Under the pieces are notes generated by a model. It ran no database searches, was not told the origin of the DNA, and was given only the letters and a program-made list of their open reading frames with translations. Positions 35,889 to 46,100 of a DNA stretch of 64,000 nucleotides are shown here, piece after piece. The position numbers and the translations under genes were made by a program. The stretch spans positions 1-64,000 of the forward strand of contig JABDKG010000071.1 in assembly GCA_013002305.1 (NCBI GenBank), written 5' to 3'. Position 1 is the first letter of the stretch. Each line of letters starts with the position of its first letter. Source of the stretch: Hellea sp. (GTDB lineage Bacteria; Pseudomonadota; Alphaproteobacteria; Caulobacterales; Maricaulaceae).

Positions 35889-36458
35889 ATGGCAAGTTTA
35901 ATGGACGCGGCGGCAGCATCACATGTGGCCTCTTGGAGTCTGTCGGGGCGTAATCGTCCGGTCAAAGTTCTGGGCATTTCGGCGCGCAATTATTCACATA
36001 AAGCGAATGGCGGACTGCCGTCACTGGGCGGGTTTTTCACGCTCGAAAAATATCTCTGGGGACGGAACCCTGCGCAGCTCGAGTCGCTCTTGGGCCTGCG
36101 TCCGTTTGAGCTGAAACCGATCTGCCATATTTACGGCTTCACCCGCTTGCCCAAAGCGACCGAGGTCGAGTTCAAATTTTCAGCGGCCTGGCCGGATGGT
36201 AAAATCATGGATGATGAGGGGTTTAATCAAATCCTTGAGTCGCGCCAGAATTACGCGGCCGGCAAAAATCTCTATAACCGGGCCATTCGCCCGGTTGCGC
36301 AGCATTATCCGCCGGGCTCCAGCATGATCCCGCAATGGAGACTTAAGACAGAAATCCCGGCGCGGCGTATTGCGGTCGTATCTGAGACCATTCCGTTTGC
36401 CAGAGAGAATGGTTCCGCCAAAATCTACCGCCCTCACAATAGAAAACCGATCCGGTAG
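35889..36458 (+). CDS. Unrecognised 189-aa protein in the T6SS cargo region
   Basis: I do not recognise the family. The protein is basic and soluble, with no signal peptide. It has L-S-G-R-N-R-P-V-K-V near the start, a W-G-R-N-P-A-Q-L-E-S-L-L-G-L segment in the middle and an Arg/Lys-rich C-terminus. A GGGG site precedes the ATG. It is followed 20 bases later by the 356-aa gene on the same strand. Base composition returns to that of the T6SS core. It could be an adaptor, a spike-binding module or an effector. Confidence 0.7.
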   Translation: MASLMDAAAASHVASWSLSGRNRPVKVLGISARNYSHKANGGLPSLGGFFTLEKYLWGRNPAQLESLLGLRPFELKPICHIYGFTRLPKATEVEFKFSAAWPDGKIMDDEGFNQILESRQNYAAGKNLYNRAIRPVAQHYPPGSSMIPQWRLKTEIPARRIAVVSETIPFARENGSAKIYRPHNRKPIR

Positions 36459-36478
36459 CATTTGTGGTATAATAGACC

Positions 36479-37549
36479 ATGACCGACTTTTATCTTCTCG
36501 CCGCTGAACGGACCTGCAGCGCCAAATCATTGGCGGCTGAAGCCTACCGCAATCCGGCTGAGGATACGGTCAAAAACTTCCTAAAGGCCAACAGTTTTAA
36601 AAGCCATGGTGATCGGATGGTTCGCGGCGAGCTTTACGCTGTGCCAAGCTTGTCCGAAGGACCAAGGCTTGAGCCGGGACAGGTTGGGAAAGCGGTTTCA
36701 AAAACTAATTTTATGGTTCGTAATCAGCGCGCCAAACCGGCGCCCGAAGAATTTAACGCTAACTTCCACTGGTTACATGATCTTGTGTCATCGGATCGAA
36801 CTAAAATTGGTTTAACCACCGCCGAGGGCACGATGAATTATTTCGGCGCGCGCGCCGACCGGATCGCCAATCTGTTTGAAGATTATGAAGCCGCCTATAG
36901 AGTTACAGCGCTGAGCGGATCGGATTTTCTCAAAGGTACGGCCGCCAATAGTGCGCGACATTTTATCGAAAAAGATTTGACCCATCAGCTGACCGGCATT
37001 TCGCGCAGAATGTTCCTTGAGAACCCGCACCGCACCTCTCTTAAAGACCAAATGGGGATCAGCCATAAGTCGCTTCGCAATCAAGTTAAGACCGGGAAAG
37101 ATTTAAGCGACCTGAATGCTATTTCCAATTCGGCAGCCAAGGCCAGAGGCGTCACGGCCCATTTGCGGCGCGGCGGCTATGTTGTCAAAGCCATGTCGGT
37201 CGGCTCGACATATTTGGATGTTAAATCTGCTTTCGACACTGGCGGAACCGAGGCCGGGATGATGAAGGCCGGCGAAGAGAGTTTTAAATTGGCCGGCAGC
37301 GTTGCCGGCGGCTCGGCTGGGGCTATGGCGGGGACCTGGATTGCCGGGGGCCTGATTACATTTTTCGGGGTCTCGACCGGCGGTCTCGGATTTGTCGCGA
37401 TTGCAGTGGGCGGCGCGGTGGTTGGGTCAGTCGCGGGCGGCGCGATAGGCGAGTCTCTCGGTGACACAGCCTGGGGCGAATGGGGCGATGATATCTATAC
37501 GATCGGTGATGAAGGCGTTGAATATTTGCAGAAAAAATTCATCGACTAA
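36479..37549 (+). CDS. 356-aa protein with C-terminal glycine-zipper membrane segment, candidate pore-forming T6SS effector
   Basis: No recognised family. The first ~230 residues are soluble; residues ~25-55 (A-E-D-T-V-K-N-F, then V-R-G-E-L-Y-A-V-P) look loosely LysM-like. Residues ~265-335 form one long hydrophobic Gly/Ala-rich stretch with G-x3-G spacing, long enough for two or three membrane passes, followed by an acidic tail. No signal peptide is present. Position at the end of a T6SS locus plus a glycine-zipper hairpin suggest a toxin that inserts into target membranes. If so, an immunity protein is expected nearby; the 189-aa neighbour has no membrane helix, so it is not an obvious one. 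Confidence 0.7.
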   Translation: MTDFYLLAAERTCSAKSLAAEAYRNPAEDTVKNFLKANSFKSHGDRMVRGELYAVPSLSEGPRLEPGQVGKAVSKTNFMVRNQRAKPAPEEFNANFHWLHDLVSSDRTKIGLTTAEGTMNYFGARADRIANLFEDYEAAYRVTALSGSDFLKGTAANSARHFIEKDLTHQLTGISRRMFLENPHRTSLKDQMGISHKSLRNQVKTGKDLSDLNAISNSAAKARGVTAHLRRGGYVVKAMSVGSTYLDVKSAFDTGGTEAGMMKAGEESFKLAGSVAGGSAGAMAGTWIAGGLITFFGVSTGGLGFVAIAVGGAVVGSVAGGAIGESLGDTAWGEWGDDIYTIGDEGVEYLQKKFID

Positions 37550-37563
37550 TTCCGGGACAAAAA

Positions 37564-37582
37564 AAGCGGCCCTGAGCCGCTT
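37564..37582 (-). terminator. Rho-independent terminator for the Rieske oxygenase gene
   Basis: AAGCGGC, a five-base loop, then GCCGCTT form a perfect stem. Read on the minus strand the stem is followed by a run of seven T, giving a good intrinsic terminator 12 bases after the oxygenase stop. On the plus strand only a weak T-stretch follows, so it may also slow transcription from the 356-aa gene. Confidence 0.8.
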
Positions 37583-37593
37583 GATTTCAATGC

Positions 37594-38667
37594 CTATTCC
37601 GCGGCGTCTGGCCAAGGATCTCTTGCTGTTCCTTTAACTGGATAATTGCCATTGACAGCCTCTTGATATTTTTTGGCGTCTTTGCGCGGATTATAAAATT
37701 GCTTGTACCAGGTCCGGGTTTTGCCGAACGGGCCGTCGCCGGGCACTTGCATAACCTGCAAACAAGGCTGTTTATTGGCCCAGACGTCAAAATCCTGATA
37801 AAGTGCAGCGCGGGACATTTCCTGATAGGCGGCAATCGCGCCTTTATCTTCTTCTGACGGGGGATAATTGGGCGGCTCAACCATGAGCGCGTGCCAAGCG
37901 TGAACCGTACCGTCCTCAACAGGCGTATGCGCGACCAGCATGATCGAATTATAATAGCCGTCCATCTTGCTCATCAAGAGGCCCGGTCCTGTATACCAAG
38001 TGTCATTGACGAGGACGTCATCCGACAGGGTTTTGTGACCGGCGGCAAGTTTCTGCCACACCTTGTGATCCTGATAGATATTTTCGAAATACTCGATATT
38101 TTGTGACCCATGGATAGGCTCGAGGTGGGCCTTGTCCGTGATATTATCGACCACTTCTTGGGAGTGACAGCCAAGGCCGCCAAGATCATCAATCTTCCAA
38201 TTGACCCACTTCTCATCATCCCATTCAGGCAGCGGATGTGGTTCGTAATCCGGCTCGCCCTCTTCCTCATCATGCCAGATCAAAACCAGACCGCCCCATT
38301 CCCGAACCGGGAAGGCGCGAATTTTCGCCGCCTTTGGAATCGGCGCTGGCGAGTAGGGGATTTCATTGCACTTACCATCCGGGCCAAATTTCCAGCCATG
38401 ATATGGACAGCGAATATCGTCGCCGTCAACCTGCTTGCCATCAAGCACGACATAGCTGGTCGTGTTCTTGGCGAGGTGGGTTTTCATGTGCGGGCAGTAA
38501 GCGTCCATCACGACGACTTTGCCGCTTTCGCCGCGATACATAATCATGTCGCGGCCAAAATAACGTAGCGCAACAGGCGTGTTCGTGGCGTTCTTGGCTT
38601 CGCCGACGACAAACCATCCGCGTGGGAATGTGAATTCGCCTATGCCATATTCTGCTGTTGTTGCCAT
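37594..38667 (-). CDS. Rieske non-haem iron oxygenase, KshA-like
   Basis: The 357-aa protein starts at ATG 38667 behind GGGAG; the frame is open further upstream but no site there is convincing. The Rieske [2Fe-2S] ligands are C-P-H (near residue 57) and C-P-Y-H, separated by 26 residues, longer than the usual ~16. The mononuclear iron site is in D-N-I-T-D-K-A-H-L-E-P-I-H-G. The overall plan resembles 3-ketosteroid 9-alpha-hydroxylase oxygenases and related Rieske hydroxylases. No ferredoxin reductase gene is adjacent. Substrate unknown; a steroid or cyclic compound is plausible. It has its own upstream region with repeat elements. Confidence 0.88.
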   Translation of the reverse strand: MATTAEYGIGEFTFPRGWFVVGEAKNATNTPVALRYFGRDMIMYRGESGKVVVMDAYCPHMKTHLAKNTTSYVVLDGKQVDGDDIRCPYHGWKFGPDGKCNEIPYSPAPIPKAAKIRAFPVREWGGLVLIWHDEEEGEPDYEPHPLPEWDDEKWVNWKIDDLGGLGCHSQEVVDNITDKAHLEPIHGSQNIEYFENIYQDHKVWQKLAAGHKTLSDDVLVNDTWYTGPGLLMSKMDGYYNSIMLVAHTPVEDGTVHAWHALMVEPPNYPPSEEDKGAIAAYQEMSRAALYQDFDVWANKQPCLQVMQVPGDGPFGKTRTWYKQFYNPRKDAKKYQEAVNGNYPVKGTARDPWPDAAE

Positions 38668-38712
38668 TGTGAGCTCCCGGTATTTTCTTATCGCGCAGTT
38701 TTGCGCCAAAAA

Positions 38713-38784
38713 ACTACGCATTTCAAGCGTTTTGGACGTTAAAAATGTCCCAATGCGTAGTGTTTCGCCTAGTTTACTACGCGT
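38713..38784. promoter_or_regulatory. Operator-like repeat cluster upstream of the Rieske gene
   Basis: The 122-base gap between the SDR and Rieske genes holds ACTACGCAT (38713-38721), its exact complement ATGCGTAGT (38753-38761) and a third copy ACTACGCGT (38776-38784). Between the first two lies GGACGTTAAAAATGTCC (38734-38750), an inverted repeat with one mismatch. This looks like a binding region for one or two regulators controlling the oxygenase, which is read leftward. Confidence 0.5.
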
Positions 38785-38789
38785 TATGC

Positions 38790-39563
38790 CTAGAGTCCAT
38801 ATCCGCCCGACACATTGATCTGCTGTCCGGTGATATATTGCGCGTTGTTGGAGGCAAGAAATATAGCGGCCTGCGCGATCTCTTCCGGTTGTCCCCAACG
38901 CTTGAGCGCGAGGTTCTTCTGCACTTCTGTGACCCATTCCTCGGTAAACACGCCTTGTTTGGTCAGCTCTAAAAACATGCCGGCTTCGATCACGCCAACC
39001 AATACAGAGTTGGCGCGAATATTGTTGACGCCTTCTTCGCGGGCAATGCCTTTGACCAGGCTTTCATTGGCGGCCTTGGGCGCGACGGAGAGAAAATCCT
39101 TGGGCGGAAAACTGACATCACCCGCAGAGCCCAAATGCACAAACGATCCACCACCTTGTTCACGCATATGATTGATCAAATGTTTGGCGGCGTTAAAGAA
39201 GCCGTGAACTTCGACATCGATCGCAGTCTTCCATTGCTCTGACGTGGATTCTTGAATGAGGACTTGCTCGACCAGAGGCCCGGCGCCCCAGACCATGGTG
39301 TGGATCCGGCCATGTTCTTTGATCGCCTCATCGATCGCGGCGCTCAGAGCATTGATATCAGTGACGTCACATTGATGGCGCGTTGCTTTTTGTCCCGCCG
39401 CCTCAATTTCGGACGCAACCACTTTGGACAGATCTTCTTTGGTACGATACATCACCGCAAGGTCGCTGCCGGCTTTACTAAATTCCCGCGCTACGATCTT
39501 GCCAATACCGCCTGTCGCGCCAAACACCATGGTCGCGCCCTTTGGAAATAATGCGTCTGTCAT
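38790..39563 (-). CDS. Short-chain dehydrogenase/reductase-family protein lacking the catalytic Tyr
   Basis: The 257-aa Rossmann-fold protein has the NAD(P)-binding G-A-T-G-G-I-G near residue 15, and N-terminal and C-terminal SDR features (R-A-N-S-V-L-V-G-V-I, I-T-G-Q-Q-I-N-V-S-G-G). The catalytic YxxxK motif appears as S-V-A-P-K, so Tyr is replaced by Ser while Lys is kept. The start at 39563 is set by a perfect GGAGG. It precedes the Rieske gene on the same strand and may act on the same pathway. The altered active site makes ordinary alcohol dehydrogenase activity uncertain. Confidence 0.88.
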   Translation of the reverse strand: MTDALFPKGATMVFGATGGIGKIVAREFSKAGSDLAVMYRTKEDLSKVVASEIEAAGQKATRHQCDVTDINALSAAIDEAIKEHGRIHTMVWGAGPLVEQVLIQESTSEQWKTAIDVEVHGFFNAAKHLINHMREQGGGSFVHLGSAGDVSFPPKDFLSVAPKAANESLVKGIAREEGVNNIRANSVLVGVIEAGMFLELTKQGVFTEEWVTEVQKNLALKRWGQPEEIAQAAIFLASNNAQYITGQQINVSGGYGL

Positions 39564-39721
39564 AAAGCCTCCGAATTTCACGACTATCCAAACAGGAAAT
39601 ATCGGGACAATTCAAGCGCAGGATCATAATTATCTATGCAGGGTCGACGAAATTGTTGGGTGGATTTTTCGGCGATTAGACGATAGGCCTACGCAGACCC
39701 TTAAGTGCTTGAAGGCAAGTT

Positions 39722-40183
39722 ATGACCAAGCTGATCGTGAATGGTATCGAGCGGACCCTCGATGTCGAGGAAGACATGCCGCTATTATGGGCGCTGCGCG
39801 ATGAACTGAAAATTCACGGTCCCAAATATGGCTGCGGCATCGCCTTTTGCGGGGCATGTACGGTGCATATTGACGGCGAAGCGGTGAGATCGTGCCAGAT
39901 GCCGGTCGGAGATGTTGACGGCGAAATTACGACCATTGAAGGCCTGGGTTCTCCTGAGGCTCCGCACGCGGTTCAGGCCGCCTGGATTGAACATCAGGTT
40001 GCCCAGTGCGGCTATTGCCAAGCCGGCCAGATCATGCAGGCCGCCAGTTTTCTTAGGCAAAATTCTGACCCGGATGACGCGGCAATAGATGATGCGATGT
40101 CAGCAAATTTGTGCCGCTGCGGTACCTATCCAAGGATTAGAGCGGCGGTCAAAACGGCGGCGAAAAAGCTGGGAGGCTCATAA
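39722..40183 (+). CDS. iorA: [2Fe-2S] subunit of a molybdenum hydroxylase (isoquinoline 1-oxidoreductase alpha-like)
   Basis: This 153-aa protein carries the two [2Fe-2S] clusters of xanthine-oxidase-family enzymes. The plant-type cluster is in [11 protein letters not shown] with a later Cys; the second is in Q-C-G-Y-C-Q-A-G and N-L-C-R-C-G-T-Y. It passes electrons from the molybdenum subunit encoded next; the two genes share one base (TAATG). The gene is divergent from the SDR gene across 158 bases in which I see no clear operator. The symbol is by similarity; the real substrate (N-heterocycle or aldehyde) is unknown. Confidence 0.9.
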   Translation: MTKLIVNGIERTLDVEEDMPLLWALRDELKIHGPKYGCGIAFCGACTVHIDGEAVRSCQMPVGDVDGEITTIEGLGSPEAPHAVQAAWIEHQVAQCGYCQAGQIMQAASFLRQNSDPDDAAIDDAMSANLCRCGTYPRIRAAVKTAAKKLGGS

Positions 40184-42390
40184 TGGGCAAGGCTCGGACG
40201 ATTGCGCGCCGGACATTTCTGGTTGGATCTGTCGCGGTCACGGGCGGCGTCGCTTTTAGCGTCTGGAGGGTCAATACGCCATTCGCAAACCCGCTGCTGG
40301 GTGACTTAAAAGACGGCGAAGCAGCGATCACACCCTTTATCAAAATTGACGGGTCTGGCGTCACGCTGATCACGCCCCGTGCCGATAAGGGTCAGGGCGC
40401 TTACTCTATCCAGACCTATCTCTTGGCGGAAGAGCTGGATGTTGATCCGCTTAAGGTCAAGACGTCTGTCGGCAAACCTGCCAAGGCCTATACAAATTTC
40501 GCGCTTGGCGAAGAGATTATGCCAGGCAGGGGGCATATTTTAGGCAAATTAATGCCGATGCAGATGACAGGCGGCTCTTCAACCGTGCCAGACATGTATG
40601 TTCGCTTGCGACGCGCCGGCGCTGCGGCGCGCGAAACGCTTAAAGAGGCTGCTGCCAAATTGCACAATCTATCGGCAGACAAGCTTAAAACCGAAAATGG
40701 CCATGTCATCCTGCCGAGCGGCGAGAAAATTGCTTATGGCGCTCTGGCCGAAACAGCGGCCAAGATAAACCCTGTCAAAAATGTCAAACTCCGAGACCCT
40801 TCCGAGTGGAAATTTCTCGGCCGGGACATTCAACGCACGGATATTGTCGCCAAATCAACCGGTACGCAGGATTACGGGATTGATATGGAGATGGAGGGGC
40901 TGGTTTACGCGACTGTGCGGGCCAATCCCGGCATTGGCGGCGGCGTTAAATCTTTTGATGCCTCAGACGCGACGAAAATGCGCGGCGTCCATAAAATTAT
41001 GCCTGTGGCCCACGGAGTAGCGGTCATAGCGGACAATAGCTGGCGGGCTTTTAAGGCTGCTGAAGCGATAAATATTGAGTGGGAGCCCGGTCCTTACCCG
41101 CCCACATCGGCGCAAATGTGGAAAATACTCGAAAAAAACCTCGTTCCCGGTTCCAAAGCCATCAAAAATCGCAAAGACGGCAATGTTGATGCGGCGTTAA
41201 AGAGCGGTGACGTCATCGAGGCGCAATATCGTGTTCCCTATTTGGCGCACGCGCCGCTCGAGCCGATGAATGCGACGGTTTTGATCACCGATGAACGGGT
41301 TGATATATGGACCGGTACTCAGATACCGGATTTTGTCCAAAAACATGCCGTCAAAATGACCGGACACAAGGCCAAAGACGTTTTTGTGCATGTTTTACCG
41401 ATGGGCGGCAGTTTTGGGCGGCGTCTTGAGGATACTTATGTGCTGCAAACGCTCGAAATCGCGAATTCCATGCGCGGAACGCCCGTCAAAATGACATGGA
41501 CACGAGAAGAAGACTTTTCCCATGATTATGTCCGGCCAATGGCGCTTTCCAGAGGTCGAGGCACCGTAAAAGACGGGAAGGTCGAGGCTTTTGACCTCGA
41601 TATTGTCTGTCAATCTATTGCCAAGTCGCAATTTGTCCGTCTGATGGGCTCTGCGCCGCCAATTCCGGATACATCCATCACGCAAGGCGGTGATGATCAG
41701 CCTTATTCCATCCCGAATTACCGCGTAACCGGCTATAAAGCGCCGGAAATGGCGCCGGTCAGCTCATGGCGCTCGGTTGGGGCGTCCCATAATGGCTTCC
41801 ACCATGAGTGTTTTTTGGACGAATTAATCGATGCAGCGGGCGCTGATCCGCTCAAAGAACGTATTCGGTTGCTGCAAAATGACCCTTTATCGGTCAAAGT
41901 CCTTGAAGAAGTCGGGCGCATGAGCGGCTGGACAGGCCATAAACTTGGAAATGGCCGGGGCCGCGGTGTCGCCTTTACCCTGTCATTTGGGGTCCGAACG
42001 GCCGAAATCATCGAGGTCGTCAATACAGAGGCCGGTATAATCATCGAAAAAGTCTGGGGCGCGGCCGAGGTCGGCAAAGTCTTGGATCCTATCAATTTCG
42101 AAGCCCAATTCTCAGGCGGGATCGTTTTTGCCCTTGGGCATGCGATGAATTGCGAGCTGACCTATGAAGATTATTACCCTAAGCAGACCAATTATTATGC
42201 CTATGAGGGGCTAAAACTCTACCAAACCCCGGACATTCAGGTCAAAGGGCTGGAAAATGGGGATCAGATCAAAGGCATGGGAGAGCCAGGCGTTCCGCCC
42301 GCGGCGCCCGCCTTGGCCAATGCGATCTTTGCGGCGACCGGACACCGTATCCGGCAACTCCCGCTATATAAAGCCATCGACTTCGTTTAG
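40183..42390 (+). CDS. iorB: Molybdopterin-binding subunit of the hydroxylase (isoquinoline 1-oxidoreductase beta-like)
   Basis: The 735-aa protein begins with a twin-arginine signal (A-R-R-T-F-L-V-G-S followed by a hydrophobic stretch), so the folded enzyme is probably exported by Tat with IorA. Cofactor-contact motifs include G-G-S-F-G-R-R and, near the C-terminus, K-G-M-G-E-P-G-V-P with the catalytic Glu. The single-chain, FAD-less two-gene layout is that of isoquinoline 1-oxidoreductases and related periplasmic aldehyde oxidases. No cytochrome c or XdhC-type maturation gene is in the window. It converges on the HxlR gene with a 9-base gap. Confidence 0.9.
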   Translation: MGKARTIARRTFLVGSVAVTGGVAFSVWRVNTPFANPLLGDLKDGEAAITPFIKIDGSGVTLITPRADKGQGAYSIQTYLLAEELDVDPLKVKTSVGKPAKAYTNFALGEEIMPGRGHILGKLMPMQMTGGSSTVPDMYVRLRRAGAAARETLKEAAAKLHNLSADKLKTENGHVILPSGEKIAYGALAETAAKINPVKNVKLRDPSEWKFLGRDIQRTDIVAKSTGTQDYGIDMEMEGLVYATVRANPGIGGGVKSFDASDATKMRGVHKIMPVAHGVAVIADNSWRAFKAAEAINIEWEPGPYPPTSAQMWKILEKNLVPGSKAIKNRKDGNVDAALKSGDVIEAQYRVPYLAHAPLEPMNATVLITDERVDIWTGTQIPDFVQKHAVKMTGHKAKDVFVHVLPMGGSFGRRLEDTYVLQTLEIANSMRGTPVKMTWTREEDFSHDYVRPMALSRGRGTVKDGKVEAFDLDIVCQSIAKSQFVRLMGSAPPIPDTSITQGGDDQPYSIPNYRVTGYKAPEMAPVSSWRSVGASHNGFHHECFLDELIDAAGADPLKERIRLLQNDPLSVKVLEEVGRMSGWTGHKLGNGRGRGVAFTLSFGVRTAEIIEVVNTEAGIIIEKVWGAAEVGKVLDPINFEAQFSGGIVFALGHAMNCELTYEDYYPKQTNYYAYEGLKLYQTPDIQVKGLENGDQIKGMGEPGVPPAAPALANAIFAATGHRIRQLPLYKAIDFV

Positions 42391-42399
42391 GCGAAATAG

Positions 42400-42825
42400 C
42401 TAGCTGGCCTTGGCGATCTTGGCAGCGGCGCGATCATCATAGGCTGCCTGCGCGGCCTCTATTTCAGCCCGGCTCTTGAGGCTCCACTGCAATATAGATT
42501 CGAGCCCCTCTAGATAGGACTGACCCAGTTCAGATAGTCTATAATCCACCCGCGGCGGGATAGAGGCTGTGGCCGTCCTTATGGCCATGCCGTCGCGCTC
42601 CAAACTGCGCAGGGTTTGGGTCAGCATTCGCTGGGAAATATCCGGTATAGCGCCGAGCAGTTCGGAAAAGCGGTGAGAGCCAAAACTCAAATGGGTAATG
42701 ATAAGAACAGGCCATTTCCCACTCAGCTTGGAGAACACTGCCCGGGTCGGACAAAGGTCCATATTATAGAAGATTGCCGGGGCAATATCGGGATTTTTAC
42801 GCTGGGTCATTTTCGGGCCATTCAT
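42400..42825 (-). CDS. HxlR-family transcriptional regulator
   Basis: The product is 141 aa from ATG 42825; ATG 42810 is also possible, while the TTG at 42882 would place the gene's own operator inside the coding region. The winged-helix core has the HxlR signature: C-P-T-R-A-V, G-K-W-P-V-L-I-I, F-S-E-L, I-S-Q-R-M-L-T-Q-T-L-R-x-L and a C-terminal L-S-E-L-G. HxlR regulators bind short palindromes and are often autoregulated and redox- or aldehyde-responsive. A GTTAC-N5-GTAAC palindrome lies 29 bases upstream of the start. The likely targets are itself and the adjacent oxidase genes. Confidence 0.85.
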   Translation of the reverse strand: MNGPKMTQRKNPDIAPAIFYNMDLCPTRAVFSKLSGKWPVLIITHLSFGSHRFSELLGAIPDISQRMLTQTLRSLERDGMAIRTATASIPPRVDYRLSELGQSYLEGLESILQWSLKSRAEIEAAQAAYDDRAAAKIAKAS

Positions 42826-43183
42826 TATACAAATCAGTTTAAAGGGGACGTTAGTTACTTTTTGTAACCAATAAGTAAACACAAAAAAGAACGTTAGTTA
42901 TCCCTCAAAAAGTGCCCAATAATAGGCTAAAAAAGTAACTAACTTACAAGTAGTAATAATTTATTCGGCCAGAAAATTATTCAAAAAAAAACCATTTTTT
43001 TTCACCATAAAATTAACGATTCCATTCGAAAAATAGTTAACGAATCGGGCAAAAAACACGGCGAAAACATGCAGTAATACTGGATTTAAGCCCAAAGATA
43101 TTAATAATTGGCAACACGAATTTTGAACTGAAACATCCTTAGATAGATCATGGTTAACGAGCGCTCGAACTCGTCTTAAGGTT
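42826..43183. other. Divergent intergenic region between hxlR and the giant DUF11 gene
   Basis: This 358-base stretch has no gene. It is strongly AT-rich, with A- and T-tracts around 42985-43005. Its left part holds the HxlR operator cluster. The right part must carry the promoter of the giant gene, but I see no convincing -35/-10 pair. A weak AAGG lies just before the ATG at 43184. Confidence 0.6.
42848..42943. promoter_or_regulatory. Probable HxlR operator cluster
   Basis: GTTACTTTTTGTAAC (42854-42868) is a perfect 15-base dyad. The same sequence extended to GTTAGTTACTTTTT (42850-42863) recurs in exact reverse complement at 42930-42943. A third partial copy, ACGTTAGTTA, lies at 42891-42900 and repeats 42848-42857. 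The cluster is directly upstream of the HxlR gene and fits autoregulation. It is about 240 bases upstream of the giant DUF11 gene. Confidence 0.6.
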
Positions 43184-46100
43184 ATGTTTATATTCAAAAA
43201 TCATACCCAACCCATGAAATTTACTTGGGCTAGCATAATGATTCAACTTTTTTGGAAAATGACCGCGGGTGCGTTGTTTGGACGGGGGGAGCGTCGTAAG
43301 ACGCGGAAGCTTGCTACGGGCGCACGCGCAGCGGTCGCGGCGTTGACCTGCGTGTTTATGTCAAATACGGCGCTCGCGACCACTTTCACTGAAACCGTCC
43401 CGAACGGCAATGGGGCCATCCCGAATACATATCCGCCCGTCGGTGGCACCATGTTTGTCCTGATCGGGCAAAACGGAAATATCTATTACCAGTTCGTCAA
43501 TCCGTCGACCCAGTTCGAGGGCTTCCAAAATACCGGTACCCCGACGGCCTTTCAAGGCAGCCCGACATTCCAGCTTGGACCGACGCAAACCCTAAACTGC
43601 GGTACGATATCTTGTACTGATTATTTTGGCGGTTCTATTGTAGAAGGCTATGTCCGTCTCACAGCGCGTGACGGGGATTCCTGCCCTGGCAATTTTGATT
43701 ATCAGGATTTAACGTTCAATGTTAACGGCATCGCCGTTTCTAGCTTCTCTGATCTTCCAGCAAGCTCGGTTGAGCGGACGAACTTTGCAGGTGACACTTC
43801 GCTTGGATTTGAAAATTGTTTCAGAAACCAAGGAACTACGGAAACCAACACAGGCTGGTTTGATCTGACCAGTAATGCGACGCTTCTTGCCAATATATTG
43901 TCAACCGGCGGCACAACCCCGACAATCACGGATACGGACCCTGATGATAATCGCTGGTTTTTTACGGATGGCAATGATGCAACCGGGTCACCGGAAGTTG
44001 CACCAGGGATCACAATTGAAAAATCTGCGGATAAATCCAGCTATAGTACGGTAGGAGAGGTCGTAACATATAGTTTCCTCGTCACAAATGTCGGGTCGGT
44101 GACGGTTAATAATATCGTCGTCACTGACAGTTTTATTACCGGGACAATATCCTGCCCGCAGACATCACTGGTAACGGGCGAGTTTATGACCTGTACAGCG
44201 ACCCATACTATATCACAGCAAAACATTGATGATGCAGCTACATTCGTCAACACAGCCGAAGTCAACGGTAATCCGACTGAAGGCCAACTGACCGAACAAT
44301 CAGGAGAATTGACCATCACAGGCCCGCCTGCCAACAATACAGGTACGCTGACGAAAACCGCTGATGTCGATACGAATTTGGTGCTTAATGACGTGGTTAC
44401 TTATAGTTACCTCGTTGAAAATACAGGCAATATTACCTGGGATAATGTCACAATCGCCGATACTCATAATGGGACGGGTTCTTTATCCGCGATTTCACCG
44501 GCGCCTCTGACATTGAGTCCGGGGCAATCGCAGACTTTTACGGCAACTTATACAATCACTCAGGCAGATGTGGACGCTGGCGTTCCGATTACAAATGCGG
44601 CGCAGATCACAAATACGCCTAAACGCGGGACATTTACATCGCCGACGGCGAACGAATCTGTGTCTACAACCGGCACGGACTCGCTAGATATCGTAAAAGG
44701 CGCGCCTACTTTGAACAATGATGCGGATAGTTCGGGCGACATAACCGCCGGTGACACGCTGGAATATACGGTGACAGTCACCAATGACGGGACCAAAACC
44801 CTCAATAATGTGATCGTTTCCGATACAAACCTGACGCCAGGCTCCAATACATGCGCGAGCGTTGCTCCAGCCGGAACATGTGTCCTGACAGGCACACATA
44901 TTGTATCCCAAGCGGAAGCCAATGCCGGAACCGTTTCCAATACGGCGTCTGTTACGTCAACAGAAGTGCCTGGACCAACGCCCTCTAATACGGTCAATAC
45001 ACCTGTCGAGCAGGATCCGGCGCTAACAAATGTTAAAGCGGTTCCGACGCTAAACACTGATGCGGATAGTTCTGGCGATATTACCGCCGGCGATACGCTC
45101 GAATATGTTGTGACGGTCACCAATACTGGCAATATTACGCTTAACAATATCGTTGTTTCTGACACTCAGCTCACACCTTCGTCCAATAGCTGCGCAACCG
45201 TTGCGCCTGGCGGAACCTGTGTCCTGACGGGCACACATCTGGTTTCCCAAGCCGAAGCGGATGCTGGAACGATAGCCAATACTGCATCTGTCACATCGAC
45301 AGAAGTGCCAGGCCCGACCCCGTCCAACACCGTCAATACGACCGTTGAGCAAAATTCATCTTTGACCAATGTAAAAGCAAACCCGTCACTAAATACGGAC
45401 GCGGATAGTTCCGGCGATATTACGGCTGGTGACACGCTCGAATATGTCGTGACAGTTACCAATACGGGTAATGTTTCCCTGACAAATGTTGTCGTTTCCG
45501 ATAGCCAGCTTACACCATCATCCAATACATGTGCGTCAGTAGCGCCGGGCGCGACTTGTGTCCTGACCGGGACCCATATTGTGTCTCAAAGCGAAGCCAA
45601 TGCCGGCACTATTGCAAATACGGCCTCAGTCACATCGACCGAAGTTCCGGGTCCTACCCCTTCCAATACCGTCAATACGGCCGTTGAGCAGGACGCCGCG
45701 CTGACCAATGTCAAGTCGAGCCCGACCCTCTCTACGGATGCAGATAGTTCCGGCGATATTACCGCGGGCGATACCATCCAATATGTCGTTACCGTCACAA
45801 ACACCGGAAATATTACGCTCAACAATATTGTCGTATCCGACTCACAGCTAACGCCTGGATCCAACACATGTGCGAGCGTCGCGCCGGGCAACACATGCGT
45901 GTTGACGGGCACGCATCTTGTCACTCAAACCGAAGCCAATGCCGGGACTATTGTCAATACGGCAAGCGCTACTTCGACAGAAGTGCCCGGTCCGACACCG
46001 TCAAACACAGTCAATACAACGGTCGAGCAAGACCCGGCGCTAACCAATGTTAAGGCAAACCCAACTCTGACAAATGATGCGGATAGCTCTGGCGACATTA

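Noticed and set aside
35889-36458. The 189-aa protein as immunity to the 356-aa protein
   Set aside because: It lacks a membrane helix or signal peptide and lies before, not after, the candidate toxin, so immunity is not the best guess.
38668-38937. N-terminal extension of the Rieske oxygenase
   Set aside because: The extra 90 residues run through the repeat-containing control region and into the SDR gene, and do not resemble the family; ATG 38667 has a ribosome site.
37594-42390. A complete steroid or isoquinoline degradation cluster
   Set aside because: Only an oxygenase, an SDR-like protein and a two-subunit hydroxylase are present, with no reductase, thiolase or ring-cleavage genes; the pathway cannot be named.
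42826-42882. Longer HxlR form from 42882
   Set aside because: It would start at a TTG without a ribosome site and include the palindromic operator in the coding region.
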